A DNA stretch of 64,000 bases from Alkalihalophilus pseudofirmus OF4 (GCF_000005825.2 NC_013791.2:496001-560000), one strand, 5' to 3'; positions 15,948 through 25,537 are shown, counted from the first letter of the stretch. A program made the numbers and translations. The notes: a model not told the origin generated them from the sequence alone.

Positions 15948-16858
15948 TTTATACGATTACACTTAATCCTGCAGTTGATTATTTCTTAGAAGTTGATGAT
16001 TTTACAGCAGGAGCCGTTAACCGTTCTAATGCCGAAAGAAAAGTTCCTGGCGGTAAGGGAATTAATGTATCTAGAGTATTACAGAGACTCGGACATAAGA
16101 GTGAGGCACTAGGATTTATCGGTGGGTTTACTGGAGATTTCATCGCCTCCTCACTTGAGACGGAGGCCATTCAGACGAACTTCATTAAAGTTCATGGCGA
16201 TTCAAGAATCAACGTCAAATTATACAGTGAAACAGAAACCGAGATAAACGGTTCATCCCCAATGATTACGAAAGATCATGTGACTCAATTAAAGGGACAG
16301 ATTGAAGGTCTAAGCGAAGGGGATTTCTTAGTTCTTGCTGGAAGCGTTCCAAGTTCACTTGATGATGACTTATACCAAGTATTAATAGAAGCGGCTAGAG
16401 AGCGAGGGGTGTTTGTATGCTTAGATACAAGCGGTGAACCTTTAAGAAAAGCGATAGAAGCTAAACCTTCATTAATTAAACCAAATCATCATGAGCTAGG
16501 CGAGCTATTTGGAGTTGAAATTAAAAATATTGATGAGGCACTGCCCTATGTCAGCCAGCTTATTGAAAAAGGAATTGAGTATGTTCTTATCTCTTTTGCA
16601 GGTGAAGGAGCACTGCTTGGGACAAAAGAGGGAATTTATTCAGCTGTTCCGCCAAAAGGGAAGGTACAAAATTCAGTAGGTGCTGGAGACTCTACAGTAG
16701 CTGGATTTATCACCTCAGTATTAGCAAATTCAACAGATGTAGGAAAGCTTGCTTTTGCAGTGGCGTGCGGAAGTGCTACCGCATTTTCTAAAAGCTTCTG
16801 CGAGCTAGAAGATGTGAAGAGATTAAAAGAGAACATTGATATAAAACATATAAAGTAA
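15944..16858 (+). CDS. fruK: 1-phosphofructokinase
   Basis: A 304-residue PfkB-family sugar kinase that converts fructose 1-phosphate to fructose 1,6-bisphosphate. It starts MIYTITLNPAVDYFLEV, contains the first PfkB signature VPGGKGINVSRVLQRLG (about residue 35-52) and the second, NSVGAGDSTVAGFI, with the catalytic aspartate in GAGDS (about residue 248). Family length is normal. It overlaps fruR by four bases and precedes fruA by 27 bp, so the three genes are cotranscribed. Tagatose-6-phosphate kinases are similar, but fruR and fruA next to it decide the call. Confidence 0.95.
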   Translation: MIYTITLNPAVDYFLEVDDFTAGAVNRSNAERKVPGGKGINVSRVLQRLGHKSEALGFIGGFTGDFIASSLETEAIQTNFIKVHGDSRINVKLYSETETEINGSSPMITKDHVTQLKGQIEGLSEGDFLVLAGSVPSSLDDDLYQVLIEAARERGVFVCLDTSGEPLRKAIEAKPSLIKPNHHELGELFGVEIKNIDEALPYVSQLIEKGIEYVLISFAGEGALLGTKEGIYSAVPPKGKVQNSVGAGDSTVAGFITSVLANSTDVGKLAFAVACGSATAFSKSFCELEDVKRLKENIDIKHIK

Positions 16859-16885
16859 AAGATCTTAGGGGGAGGGTGATTAGAA

Positions 16886-18742
16886 ATGAGAATATCAGAT
16901 TTATTAAAAAGTGAAACGATTGTCCTTAATATGAGCGCCACGAAAAAGGGAGAAGCCATTAGTGAGCTGGTGAACTGCTTAGATAAAGCTGGCAGACTAT
17001 CAAATGCTAAAGAATACAAGCAGGCTATTGAGGCTCGTGAAGCACAAAGTACAACAGGGATCGGCGAAGGCATTGCGATCCCGCACGCTAAAACGAGTGC
17101 AGTCAGCACACCAGCTATTGCTTTTGGCCGCTCCAAAGACGGGGTTGATTATGAAGCATTAGATGGCCAGCCGAGTTATTTATTCTTTATGATTGCCGCA
17201 TCTGAAGGGGCAAATAATGAGCATCTAGAAACTCTTTCAAGACTTTCAACCTTTTTAATGGATGAAGCATTCCGTGAGCAGTTAATGCAAGCACAAACTA
17301 AGGAAGAAATTCTAGCTGCGATTGACCAAAAGGAAAGTGAAGAAAAAGGAGAAGAAGATGGTGAGGATGAAGCCGTTTCTTCAACAGGTATTCAAATCCT
17401 CGCTGTTACAGGGTGTCCGACAGGAATTGCTCATACGTATATGGCTGCAGATGCCTTAAAGGAAGAGGCCAAAAAGCAAGGAGTGTCTATTAAAGTAGAA
17501 ACAAACGGTTCAAGCGGAGTGAAAAACCGTTTATCAGAACAAGAGATTAAAGAAGCTAAAGCGATTATTGTTACAGCAGACACGAAGATTGATATGGATC
17601 GTTTTGCTGGTAAACCTGTCATCCAAGGGCCGGTAACCGATGGAATTAGACGTCCAAAAGAGCTTATTCAACAAGCCATCGCAGGTGAAGCGCCGATTTA
17701 TCAAGCTACAGGTGCATCTAACGGTGAGAATAAGGCAGGAGAAGGGACTAAGAAAAACGGATTCTATAAGCACTTAATGAATGGTGTATCAAACATGCTT
17801 CCGTTTGTTGTCGGGGGCGGGATCTTAATTGCGATCTCCTTTATGTTCGGTATTGATTCTGATAATCAATTTGCCCAAATGTTAAGTGAGATTGGTGGAG
17901 GAAATGCATTCTTCCTGATGATTCCTGTGTTATCTGCTTTTATTGCGATGAGTATTGCTGACCGACCTGGCTTTGCAGCTGGTATGGTAGGGGGATTAAT
18001 TGCTTTAAATGGTGAAGCTGGTTTCCTGGGCGGATTAATCGCTGGTTTCCTTGCAGGGTACCTGGCTCTCCTTGTGAAGTGGGCGCTAAGAGGGCTGCCG
18101 GCTTCTCTCGAAGGAATTCGTACTATCTTATTTTACCCAGTCTTAAACATCTTCTTAACAGGAATGATTATGCTGCTTCTTGTTACTCTGCTTTCTGCCT
18201 TTAACACGGGACTTGAAAACTGGTTAGGCGGTATGGGGACAACTAATATGGTCATCCTCGGGTTGATACTCGGAGCAATGATGGCGATTGATATGGGCGG
18301 TCCGATTAACAAAGCGGCATTCACGTTCGGTATTGCGATGATTGATGCCGGGAATTTTGGTCCGCATGCTGCTGTCATGGCGGGCGGGATGGTTCCGCCA
18401 TTGGGTATTGCACTTGCTACAACATTCTTTAAACAGAAGTTTACAAAGCAAGAACGAGAAGCAGGAAAAACAAACTATATTTTAGGCGCATCGTTTATTA
18501 CAGAAGGGGCGATCCCATTTGCAGCATCTGACCCTGCACGTGTCATCCCAGCTGTTATTACAGGATCGGCTGTAGCAGGTGCTTTGACGGCATTGTTTGG
18601 CATCGGTTTAAGAGCACCACACGGCGGAATATTTGTTATTCCGTTAGTGGAAGGCGGGTTCTTGTTATATGGATTAGCGATTTTAATAGGGGCTGTAGTT
18701 ACGGCTGTTATGTTAGGAGTATTGAAAAAACGGGTTGCATAA
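16886..18742 (+). CDS. fruA: Fructose-specific PTS enzyme IIABC
   Basis: FruA imports fructose and phosphorylates it at C1. The 618-residue protein has the domain order EIIA (1-145; phosphorylated His67 in GIAIPHAK), a Glu-rich linker, EIIB (about 168-265; Cys177 in AVTGCPTGIAHTYMAA) and an EIIC membrane domain (about 285-618; MLPFVVGGGILIAISFMF, MAIDMGGPINKAAFTFG, ITEGAIPFAASDPARVIP). ATG 16886 follows GGGGGAGGGTG. It is the last gene of the fruR-fruK-fruA operon, ended by a terminator at 18771. Confidence 0.96.
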   Translation: MRISDLLKSETIVLNMSATKKGEAISELVNCLDKAGRLSNAKEYKQAIEAREAQSTTGIGEGIAIPHAKTSAVSTPAIAFGRSKDGVDYEALDGQPSYLFFMIAASEGANNEHLETLSRLSTFLMDEAFREQLMQAQTKEEILAAIDQKESEEKGEEDGEDEAVSSTGIQILAVTGCPTGIAHTYMAADALKEEAKKQGVSIKVETNGSSGVKNRLSEQEIKEAKAIIVTADTKIDMDRFAGKPVIQGPVTDGIRRPKELIQQAIAGEAPIYQATGASNGENKAGEGTKKNGFYKHLMNGVSNMLPFVVGGGILIAISFMFGIDSDNQFAQMLSEIGGGNAFFLMIPVLSAFIAMSIADRPGFAAGMVGGLIALNGEAGFLGGLIAGFLAGYLALLVKWALRGLPASLEGIRTILFYPVLNIFLTGMIMLLLVTLLSAFNTGLENWLGGMGTTNMVILGLILGAMMAIDMGGPINKAAFTFGIAMIDAGNFGPHAAVMAGGMVPPLGIALATTFFKQKFTKQEREAGKTNYILGASFITEGAIPFAASDPARVIPAVITGSAVAGALTALFGIGLRAPHGGIFVIPLVEGGFLLYGLAILIGAVVTAVMLGVLKKRVA

Positions 18743-18770
18743 TGGGCTGCATACAATCAATAATCGAAAG

Positions 18771-18804
18771 TAGACCAAGGTGATGAGCGCCTTGGTCTAT
18801 TTTA
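18771..18804 (+). terminator. fru operon terminator
   Basis: TAGACCAAGG and CCTTGGTCTA form a 10-bp stem, followed by TTTTAATT. Confidence 0.9.
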
Positions 18805-18874
18805 ATTGATATCAGTTGATGAGTTGACTGACATTTCTATATACTTTGTATGAATAATATTGAAATGAGGTCTG

Positions 18875-20320
18875 ATGATGATAGATGACACATGCTTTCT
18901 AGAGGCAACGATTGAAGAACTTCAAAGGATGATGGACCTGCAAGAAGTAACAGCAGTTGAACTTACCCGATATTATTTAGATCGAATCGCAGCTTATGAT
19001 CAAAACCTTTCTTCCGTCTTAGAGGTTAATCCTGATGCACTGCATATTGCGGCGGCGCTTGATGCGGAAAGAACGAGAACCGGCAAAAGAAGTATACTGC
19101 ATGGTATTCCAGTCTTATTGAAAGATAATATTGACACGAAAGATAAACTGCATACGAGTGCAGGAGCGCTTGTATTAGAACATTCTTATGCAAAAAAAGA
19201 CGCTTTTCTTGTTAAGAAATTGCGTAAAGCGGGCGCTGTTATTTTAGGGAAAACGAACATGTCAGAGTGGGCCTATTTTATGTCGACTGATAATATGCCA
19301 AGTGGATATAGTTCAAGAGGAGGGCAGACTGAAAATCCTTATGGAATAGGAAAATTTGATGTAGGCGGCTCAAGTTCGGGCTCGGGTTCTGCTATTGCTG
19401 CAAATTTTGCTGCCGCCGCAGTAGGAACGGAGACTTCGGGCTCAATTTTAAGTCCCTCTAGTCAAAATAGTATTGTAGGAATTAAACCGACAGTAGGCTT
19501 AATTTCAAGATCAGGCATTATCCCGCTTTCACACACGCAAGATACGGCAGGCCCTATGGCAAGGACTGTGAGAGACGCTGTATTTTTATTATGCGAAATG
19601 ATGGGTATGGACGAGGAGGATCTCATTACATCAGTTTGTCCTTACCAACCAGATCAGCTGTTAAAGGCATTGAACAAAAGCAGTTTAAATGAAATGCGAA
19701 TAGGTGTTGTCCGTGAACAGGTGATGGATCTTTTGGGAGAAGAGAAGAGGGAGGTATATGAGACAGCATTAAAACAATTATCCCGAGCTGGGGCAAATGT
19801 TATTGATGATGTGAACATACCTTCTAGTACAAGAAAGTGGTCTTATAACGTTTTAACCTATGAATTTAAAGCAAATGTAAATAAGTATCTCTCAGAGCTT
19901 GATTCATCTATGTCTGTCCGTACACTTACTGATATTATCGAGTGGAATGAGAATCATCACGAGAAAGCGTTAAAGTACGGACAGTCATTACTTATTGAGG
20001 CAGATAAGACTTCTGGCAAGCTAACAGAAAAAGAATACCTAAAAGCACTGAATGAGGATGCATATTTTTCAGCAACAGAAGGAATAGATGCGGTTTTAAG
20101 AGAACATCAACTAGATGTCATCGTGTTTCCAAATAATTTAGGGGCAGCCATCCCTGCTAAAGCCGGCTATCCTTCAATAACTGTACCAGCGGGTTACACA
20201 GAGTCAGGTGAACCAGTGGGGATAACATTTACCGCTAAAGCGTGGCAAGAGCCATTATTAATTGAGATCGCAGAAGCATTTGAGAAGCTGACGAAGGCAA
20301 GAAAGGAGCCATTACTATAA
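18875..20320 (+). CDS. Amidase signature family protein
   Basis: A 481-residue cytoplasmic amidase of the GatA-like amidase signature family. The Ser-cisSer-Lys triad is visible: Lys in LLKDNIDTKD (about residue 87), the glycine/serine-rich signature GGSSSGSGSAIAANFAAAAVGTET (about 165-190) with both catalytic serines, and SGSILSPSSQNSIVGIKPTVGLISRSGIIPLS. The substrate amide cannot be read from sequence. It is not GatA: no gatB or gatC lies beside it and the C-terminal half diverges. The start is ATG 18875 or the adjacent ATG 18878. It stands between the fru operon and a TPP riboswitch, as a single gene. Confidence 0.88.
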   Translation: MMIDDTCFLEATIEELQRMMDLQEVTAVELTRYYLDRIAAYDQNLSSVLEVNPDALHIAAALDAERTRTGKRSILHGIPVLLKDNIDTKDKLHTSAGALVLEHSYAKKDAFLVKKLRKAGAVILGKTNMSEWAYFMSTDNMPSGYSSRGGQTENPYGIGKFDVGGSSSGSGSAIAANFAAAAVGTETSGSILSPSSQNSIVGIKPTVGLISRSGIIPLSHTQDTAGPMARTVRDAVFLLCEMMGMDEEDLITSVCPYQPDQLLKALNKSSLNEMRIGVVREQVMDLLGEEKREVYETALKQLSRAGANVIDDVNIPSSTRKWSYNVLTYEFKANVNKYLSELDSSMSVRTLTDIIEWNENHHEKALKYGQSLLIEADKTSGKLTEKEYLKALNEDAYFSATEGIDAVLREHQLDVIVFPNNLGAAIPAKAGYPSITVPAGYTESGEPVGITFTAKAWQEPLLIEIAEAFEKLTKARKEPLL

Positions 20321-20389
20321 TCTGTGTATCGCTAAATGTTACTGTTTATGCTAGACTAAACACTAGATTGCAAAAATAATTTAATAGTT

Positions 20390-20476
20390 CCACTAGGGGT
20401 GTCAGTTTGTCTGACTGAGAGAGGGAAGCCTCAACTCTTAAAACCTGATCTAGCTTGTACTAGCGTAGGGAAGTGG
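20390..20476 (+). ncRNA. TPP riboswitch (THI element)
   Basis: All core motifs of the thiamine pyrophosphate riboswitch are present in order: CCACT/AGTGG closing helix, AGGGGTG, CTGACTGAGAG, AACCTGATCTAG, TAGCGTAGGGAAG. It controls thiT downstream. An expression hairpin follows at 20519. Confidence 0.97.
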
Positions 20477-20518
20477 TGGCACATTCTATTTAACATTGAA
20501 TAACTATGTGTACATGAC

Positions 20519-20551
20519 ATCCCCTCCGTGGAAACGAAAGGGGATTTTTTT
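20519..20551 (+). terminator. Riboswitch expression hairpin overlapping the thiT ribosome site
   Basis: ATCCCCT (20519-20525) pairs with AGGGGAT (20539-20545), followed by a run of T that reaches the thiT start codon. The 3' arm is also the only ribosome binding site of thiT, so the same hairpin could stop transcription and hide the ribosome site. Confidence 0.8.
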
Positions 20552-21115
20552 ATGAATCGTGAACGTTTAACGATTATGATTGAAATAGCTGTTATGGCAG
20601 GACTTGCACTTGTCTTAAGCTTTGTTAAATTTGGAGCGCTATGGGCGATGGGCGGTTCGATCTCTCTTGTGATGGTTCCTATCTTTCTTCTAGCCTTTCG
20701 CCGAGGATTAAAAGTTGGACTGTTAACAGGCCTCCTCGTTGGTTTACTAGGGCTCGTAACAGGACCGACAATTGTCCATCCTGTTCAGTTGGTGCTCGAC
20801 TATCCGCTTGCTTTTATGGTGTTAGGATTTGCGGGGCTATTTGCTTCAAGGCAGGCAGTTCCTAAATTAAGCTATATAGTTCTCGGTTTAGTGCTGGCTA
20901 CTGTATTGCGTTTCTTAAGTCATTTTGCTTCCGGGGTCATTTGGTTTGGCCAATATGCACCGGATGGAATGAACCCAAGTGTCTATTCTTTTCTATATAA
21001 CCTTTCGTACCTGCTTCCGGAAATGCTCATTACCTTGGCCATCATTTTATTTTTGGCAAGGTCTTACTCACAATTTTTTAAAGCAGGTAAAACAAGTACA
21101 GGGTTATCATCTTAA
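20552..21115 (+). CDS. thiT: Thiamine ECF transporter substrate-binding subunit ThiT
   Basis: ThiT is the membrane S component that binds thiamine and works with the shared energy-coupling module EcfAA'T. The 187-residue protein has six hydrophobic segments, with ALVLSFVKFGALWAMGGSISLVMVPIFLLAFRRGLKVG near the start and the family segment RFLSHFASGVIWFGQYAPDGMNPSVYSFLYNLSYLLPEMLI, which includes thiamine-binding aromatic residues. The TPP riboswitch directly upstream confirms the role. I place the start at ATG 20552, just after the riboswitch hairpin; an upstream in-frame GTG at 20528 lies in the hairpin loop and is unlikely. It ends in its own terminator. Confidence 0.95.
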   Translation: MNRERLTIMIEIAVMAGLALVLSFVKFGALWAMGGSISLVMVPIFLLAFRRGLKVGLLTGLLVGLLGLVTGPTIVHPVQLVLDYPLAFMVLGFAGLFASRQAVPKLSYIVLGLVLATVLRFLSHFASGVIWFGQYAPDGMNPSVYSFLYNLSYLLPEMLITLAIILFLARSYSQFFKAGKTSTGLSS

Positions 21116-21123
21116 TAATTATC

Positions 21124-21152
21124 AGACCTCCCAATTTTTTGGAGGTCTTTTT
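21124..21152 (+). terminator. thiT terminator
   Basis: AGACCTCC and GGAGGTCT form an 8-bp stem, followed by TTTTTC. Confidence 0.9.
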
Positions 21153-21227
21153 CGTGGTTAAGAAAGGGTTTTCCAGCCAGCATTTAGGGAATAAGTAGTA
21201 TAGAAGCAGATTTTGGGAGGGGATAAT

Positions 21228-22625
21228 GTGAAGCGTACTGAAACACAAGCCTTAATTGAAACGGTGATGAGTGACTTAGCTGAGCGCAGCAGTTTTTTAG
21301 GCATTGAAGATGATGAAAAGAGAAGATTCGTTTGTGGATCGGCAAAAGAAATCCTAAAAACAACGGATAAAGTAATTAAAAGCTACATACGAGTATCTAC
21401 TGAGAAAGATGGTATTGTGCGGATTCCGGCATACCGGGTGCAGCACAATAATATTAGCGGCTTCTATAAAGGCGGTATTCGTTTTAGTGAATTTGTCAAT
21501 GAAGCAGAAGTTGAAAATCTAGCTATACTTATGACCTTGAAAAATGCCTTGCACAGACTTCCGTACGGCGGGGCAAAAGGCGGAGTTCATGTAGACCCGC
21601 GCAAATTCACAGATAAAGAATTAAACTTAATTAGTAAAAAATATGTCCAGCGTTTTTCTCGTGATATTGGCCCAAATCATGATATCCCGGCACCAGACTT
21701 GGGCACAAATGAGAAAATTGTTGATTGGATGGTAGGAGAATTCAAGACAATCCACCCAGGTGAACCGTATTTAGGATCATTCACAGGGAAAAGCGTAGAG
21801 AATGGCGGAGCACGTGGAAGACGGGAAGCGACGGGAAGAGGGACCTTTTTAAGTTATTCTTGGCTTCTAGATCAATGGTCAGGCACTCACGCAAACGGAA
21901 CAGATATTAATCGTCATAAACAATGGGATACTTTAAAAACATTGAGACAGCAGGCAGAAGATGGAAAGGCCATTCGTGTCGCTGTCCAAGGCTTTGGTAA
22001 CGTGGGAGGAGTGGCAGCTCTTGAAGCTTACCAATATATGAAATATAATCATCAAGTAGTTGCGGTATCTGATCGTTTTACTACTCTCTATCATGAAGAT
22101 GGTCTTGATGTGAAAAAGCTGATCGAGTATACAAAGAACGGACGCGACCTTCCGTCCAATCGAGAGCAGCTTCTAGAAGCAGGGGTTACCGCTCAAGTAA
22201 AGCCTGTTGAGGACGTGTTAACCATTGACACAGATGTATTAATTCTTGCTGCGATTGAAGATCAAATTCATCAAGATAATATGGAAGAGGTTAAAGCGAA
22301 AGTGCTGATAGAAGGAGCGAATGCACCGATTTCACTAGAAGCAGATGATTACTTCGAACGTGAAGGCACGGTTGTTATTCCAGATATTTTGGCCAATGCA
22401 GGCGGTGTTATTGTGTCTTACTTAGAATGGAAACAAAGCCGGGTGACAGAGTTATTTACCGAAGAAGAAATCATTGAAAATATGTCCAAACAAATGATAG
22501 AAACCTTAAAAAATGTCTATGATACGTATTTTTCATCAGTCGGTCAAACGATGAGGACGACCTGCTTTACGTTGTCACTTGAAAGATTGACAAGTCTTTT
22601 ATACCGTCACGGTAAATTGTTTTAA
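21228..22625 (+). CDS. Glu/Leu/Phe/Val-type amino acid dehydrogenase (glutamate dehydrogenase-like)
   Basis: A 465-residue NAD(P)-dependent dehydrogenase of the ELFV family. The substrate domain has GFYKGGIRFSE, LKNALHRLPYGGAKGGVHVDP with the catalytic lysines, and PAPDLGTNEKIVDWM; the Rossmann domain has VAVQGFGNVGGVAALEAY. The motif set best fits glutamate dehydrogenase. It is longer than the usual 420-430 residues because of an insertion after GRGTFLSYSWLLDQW (GTHANGTDINRHKQWDTL region). The start is GTG 21228, five bases after GGGAGGGG; an in-frame TTG at 21213 overlaps that ribosome site. Monocistronic, sharing a terminator with vpr. Its exact cofactor and direction of use are not visible. 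Confidence 0.87.
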   Translation: MKRTETQALIETVMSDLAERSSFLGIEDDEKRRFVCGSAKEILKTTDKVIKSYIRVSTEKDGIVRIPAYRVQHNNISGFYKGGIRFSEFVNEAEVENLAILMTLKNALHRLPYGGAKGGVHVDPRKFTDKELNLISKKYVQRFSRDIGPNHDIPAPDLGTNEKIVDWMVGEFKTIHPGEPYLGSFTGKSVENGGARGRREATGRGTFLSYSWLLDQWSGTHANGTDINRHKQWDTLKTLRQQAEDGKAIRVAVQGFGNVGGVAALEAYQYMKYNHQVVAVSDRFTTLYHEDGLDVKKLIEYTKNGRDLPSNREQLLEAGVTAQVKPVEDVLTIDTDVLILAAIEDQIHQDNMEEVKAKVLIEGANAPISLEADDYFEREGTVVIPDILANAGGVIVSYLEWKQSRVTELFTEEEIIENMSKQMIETLKNVYDTYFSSVGQTMRTTCFTLSLERLTSLLYRHGKLF

Positions 22626-22632
22626 AGGTAAT

Positions 22633-22669
22633 AAAAAGGCTGACTCTTATCACAGAGTCAGCCTTTTAA
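22633..22669. terminator. Shared terminator between the dehydrogenase gene and vpr
   Basis: AAAAGGCTGACTC and GAGTCAGCCTTTT form a 13-bp stem with A and T flanks, working for both converging genes. Confidence 0.92.
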
Positions 22670-22671
22670 AA

Positions 22672-25083
22672 TTATTCGACTGTAAATACATCGCCGAATG
22701 AATAATTTGTTTTTCCAGCTTTTGTTGACCACGCAACAAGTCGATATTTCCCTGGAGCTAAAGTTCCACCGTCAATCGTTAGATCCCAAGTGAAATCATA
22801 ATATCCAGCACCAATATTGGTATCAGTAAAAGCATGACCAATAAATGCAGTTAAATTCTCGTTGTACACTTCAAATTCTAATTCTTCAGCACCGCCTGGT
22901 ACGTACGCAGAACCAACTAGATTCCCTGTTGCAGGATTCAAGTTGTACGCAAGAGACGTGATTCGCGGGTAGTCGGGTTCTTGTACAAATAGAATGGTCG
23001 GTACTTCATATGAATTTGAACCTTCGCTTACAACAATTGTTCCTGGATAGTAACCAGGGGCAAGCTTACTCGCATCTACTTCAACCGTAAAGTTAACTTT
23101 TTGTGAGCGGTTAGGCTGTACGCGTAAATTGTTACTTGTGTTTACTTTAATTGCTTCTGATCCTTTTTCAAATGACACATCAAATGAATAGGATTTACGC
23201 TCATTAGATAGGTTGTTAATAGTAAAGTGTTGACGCTCTGTTGTTAACTCACCATCTGCATCAAACACACCAAAAGAATGGCTTCCAGGAGTGATAAGTG
23301 TCTTTGTTTCAATGGCATCTAATACACGGATACTACCTGCGCCTTGTGTATTATGAGGGTAGAGATTTCCGTTCGCATCATATAAGTTTTCTGCTGTATT
23401 CATTAAACTTGCTTTAACAGCATCTACTCCCCAGTTAGGGTTCGCTTCAAGAATAAGTGCTGCTGCACCTGCCACGTGAGGAGCTGCCATACTTGTACCT
23501 TGAAGTGCTGCATAACCATGCGGGTTATCTGCTTGGTGAGTAGGAACTGTACTTGTAATATTGACACCAGGTGCTGATACGTCAGGCTTAATCATCCATG
23601 TATCCATAACAGGACCGCGAGATGAGAAGTCAGCAACTGTTTCGCCAACCATCTTATCAAATTCGATTGAGAAACTTACTGTATTAAAGCCGTCTTTAAC
23701 GCCTTCACGCATTGCTACGCCATCAGCGTTTGATAACATAATTGTTGGAACGGCCATACCAGGAACTTCTGGCATTGCGCCATCTACGTTATTGAAAATA
23801 ATTGCTCCAACAGCTCCTGCTGCTTTCGCATTTTCAGCTTTTTCTACAAATGGATATTCACCGCGTACGATTAAAGCAATTTTGCCATCAACGTCTAAAT
23901 TATTAAAATCAGATGGAGCACCAAGTCCAGCATAAACAAATTCAAACTCTTCTCCGTCTAATGCTAATAACTCTTCAACCGTTGAGAAGCCCATCACTTT
24001 TGCACTATCAAACTCTTGATCAGAGCCAGTTGAAATGTCTGCGCTGTATACTTCGTAAGGCAAGCGAGTTGCGCCTACAGAGATTGCTTCACGAGAAGTA
24101 CCAGGAGAACCTACAGTCCAGTTGTTAGGACCGCTGTTTCCGTTCGATGTGACAGCAACAACACCTTCAGCCATTGCCCAGTCAAGTGCGATACTTGTTG
24201 CCCAGTCAGGGTTATTTAAAGAATTTCCTAATGATAGATTCATAACATCTGCACCGTCTTGAACGGCACGCTCGATACCTGCTACAACATTTTCAGTAGT
24301 TCCGCTTCCGCCTGGTCCAAGAACGCGGTATCCAAGAAGTGTAGCATCTGGTGCGACACCTTTAATTAGACCGTTAGCAGCAACTGTTCCAGCAACGTGC
24401 GTTCCGTGGTTTGTTTGACGGCCGCGCGGGTCACCTGGAGGTGTTTCTTGTGGGTCATCATTGTTATCAACAAAGTCCCATCCTTTGTAATCGCCGAATG
24501 CATGTGCAAGATCAGGGTGAGTATAATCGACACCTGTATCAATTACAGCAACCGTTACGCCTTCACCAGTAAAACCTGCATCCCATGCATCGTTTGAACC
24601 GATATGTGGGGCACTGTCAAGCATTGCCGGACTGTATGCATCCTCTTCAATCATAAATCCTTCATCAATCGTTGTCGTTTTGTATTTAACATCAGGATAA
24701 ATTGCTTTAACTCCTGGGATTGTAAGAAGGTTTGGAATTTCGTTTCCTTTTAACTCTACAGCAAATCCAGAGAAGATATACTCGTATTCTTGTCCGATTT
24801 TACTAGAAGCTGTTTCCTTCAACACATTGTTTTTAACTTGATCACGCTTTGCTTTTAAATTTTGTTTTGTTTGGTTTTTACCTTTGTGCTTTGCTTCTAC
24901 AATTGATTCTTCTTCTAACTCAACAATAACCGTTGTAGGAGCAGATGATTTCGTATCAATCTCTCCCATAATTTCTGCAAGAGGTGTGTTCGTCTGATTA
25001 GCAAGAGATGCTGTGCCGAAACTAGTAAGAGCTAAGGCCAACACTAATGTATAAATGACGAACGATTGGAAGGTTCGTTTCAT
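22672..25083 (-). CDS. vpr: Secreted subtilisin-type serine protease, Vpr-like
   Basis: A secreted S8 protease of 803 residues, close to the 806 of Bacillus subtilis Vpr. It has a signal peptide (MKRTFQSFVIYTLVLALALT...), an inhibitor I9 propeptide (about 50-140), and a catalytic domain with Asp182 (AVIDTGVDYTHPDL), His226 (NHGTHVAG) and Ser531 (QGTSMAAPHVAG). A PA domain (about 370-470; GKIALIVRGEYPFVEKAENAKAAGAVGAIIFNN) is inserted between His and Ser, as in Vpr. A C-terminal beta-rich region (about 600-803) may mediate wall or substrate contacts. I start at ATG 25083, because AAGGAGATGA is spaced well for it and abuts the ATG at 25095. All three catalytic residues are intact. Confidence 0.93.
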   Translation of the reverse strand: MKRTFQSFVIYTLVLALALTSFGTASLANQTNTPLAEIMGEIDTKSSAPTTVIVELEEESIVEAKHKGKNQTKQNLKAKRDQVKNNVLKETASSKIGQEYEYIFSGFAVELKGNEIPNLLTIPGVKAIYPDVKYKTTTIDEGFMIEEDAYSPAMLDSAPHIGSNDAWDAGFTGEGVTVAVIDTGVDYTHPDLAHAFGDYKGWDFVDNNDDPQETPPGDPRGRQTNHGTHVAGTVAANGLIKGVAPDATLLGYRVLGPGGSGTTENVVAGIERAVQDGADVMNLSLGNSLNNPDWATSIALDWAMAEGVVAVTSNGNSGPNNWTVGSPGTSREAISVGATRLPYEVYSADISTGSDQEFDSAKVMGFSTVEELLALDGEEFEFVYAGLGAPSDFNNLDVDGKIALIVRGEYPFVEKAENAKAAGAVGAIIFNNVDGAMPEVPGMAVPTIMLSNADGVAMREGVKDGFNTVSFSIEFDKMVGETVADFSSRGPVMDTWMIKPDVSAPGVNITSTVPTHQADNPHGYAALQGTSMAAPHVAGAAALILEANPNWGVDAVKASLMNTAENLYDANGNLYPHNTQGAGSIRVLDAIETKTLITPGSHSFGVFDADGELTTERQHFTINNLSNERKSYSFDVSFEKGSEAIKVNTSNNLRVQPNRSQKVNFTVEVDASKLAPGYYPGTIVVSEGSNSYEVPTILFVQEPDYPRITSLAYNLNPATGNLVGSAYVPGGAEELEFEVYNENLTAFIGHAFTDTNIGAGYYDFTWDLTIDGGTLAPGKYRLVAWSTKAGKTNYSFGDVFTVE

Positions 25084-25537
25084 GTAATAGATCATCTCCT
25101 TAGATTAAGTAGAAAATAGTCGCTTTCTGGTGGGATCCTGCACAAGAACGCAATTATTTTCGTTGTAATGGCAATATTCTATTAATTTTTACATATTCCT
25201 TCATGATTTCCCTAAATTGAGTCTTAGTTCCTTATGTTGTAAAAAATGCTTAAAAATGAGGCGAGTGGTACTAAAGACACATATAGAAAACTCATTTAAT
25301 TCAATCAATAATTACCTGAATTGATCAAAACTATTAGTATACTAATATTATGAATGAGTATTAAGTTATGAGTTTAAAGGACTATTTTGTTTAGAGACGG
25401 TAATATTTAGTGAATAAAATATTTTAAAATACGAAATTTTTTTAGAGGAGCAGGGAGTTGGAGGGGATGAAATATGCATGCTATCCTTAAAGGTATTAAT
25501 GACATCGTAATAACGATAAGAAAGGGAGGAGTTTTCT
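25084..25537. other. AT-rich gap between vpr and the DUF1835 gene
   Basis: This 450-bp divergent gap must hold the promoters of both genes, but I could not fix either with confidence. It contains a perfect 16-bp palindrome, TATTAGTATACTAATA, at 25332-25347, that looks like a repressor site. A seven-codon reading frame (25467-25490) with a GGAGG upstream precedes the DUF1835 gene. No gene of normal size is visible. Confidence 0.5.
25332..25347. promoter_or_regulatory. Perfect 16-bp palindrome, operator-like
   Basis: TATTAGTATACTAATA is self-complementary over all 16 bases and sits in the gap between two divergent genes. The protein that might bind is unknown. Confidence 0.45.

Noticed and set aside
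22672-25083. Plus-strand open frames opposite vpr
   Set aside because: They are antisense to an intact protease gene and show no ribosome sites or family motifs.
25151-25175. Two CAAT boxes 21 bp apart upstream of vpr, as a fifth repeat copy
   Set aside because: Only two boxes, no adjoining terminator with the AGCTG core, and no unit-specific features; probably chance.
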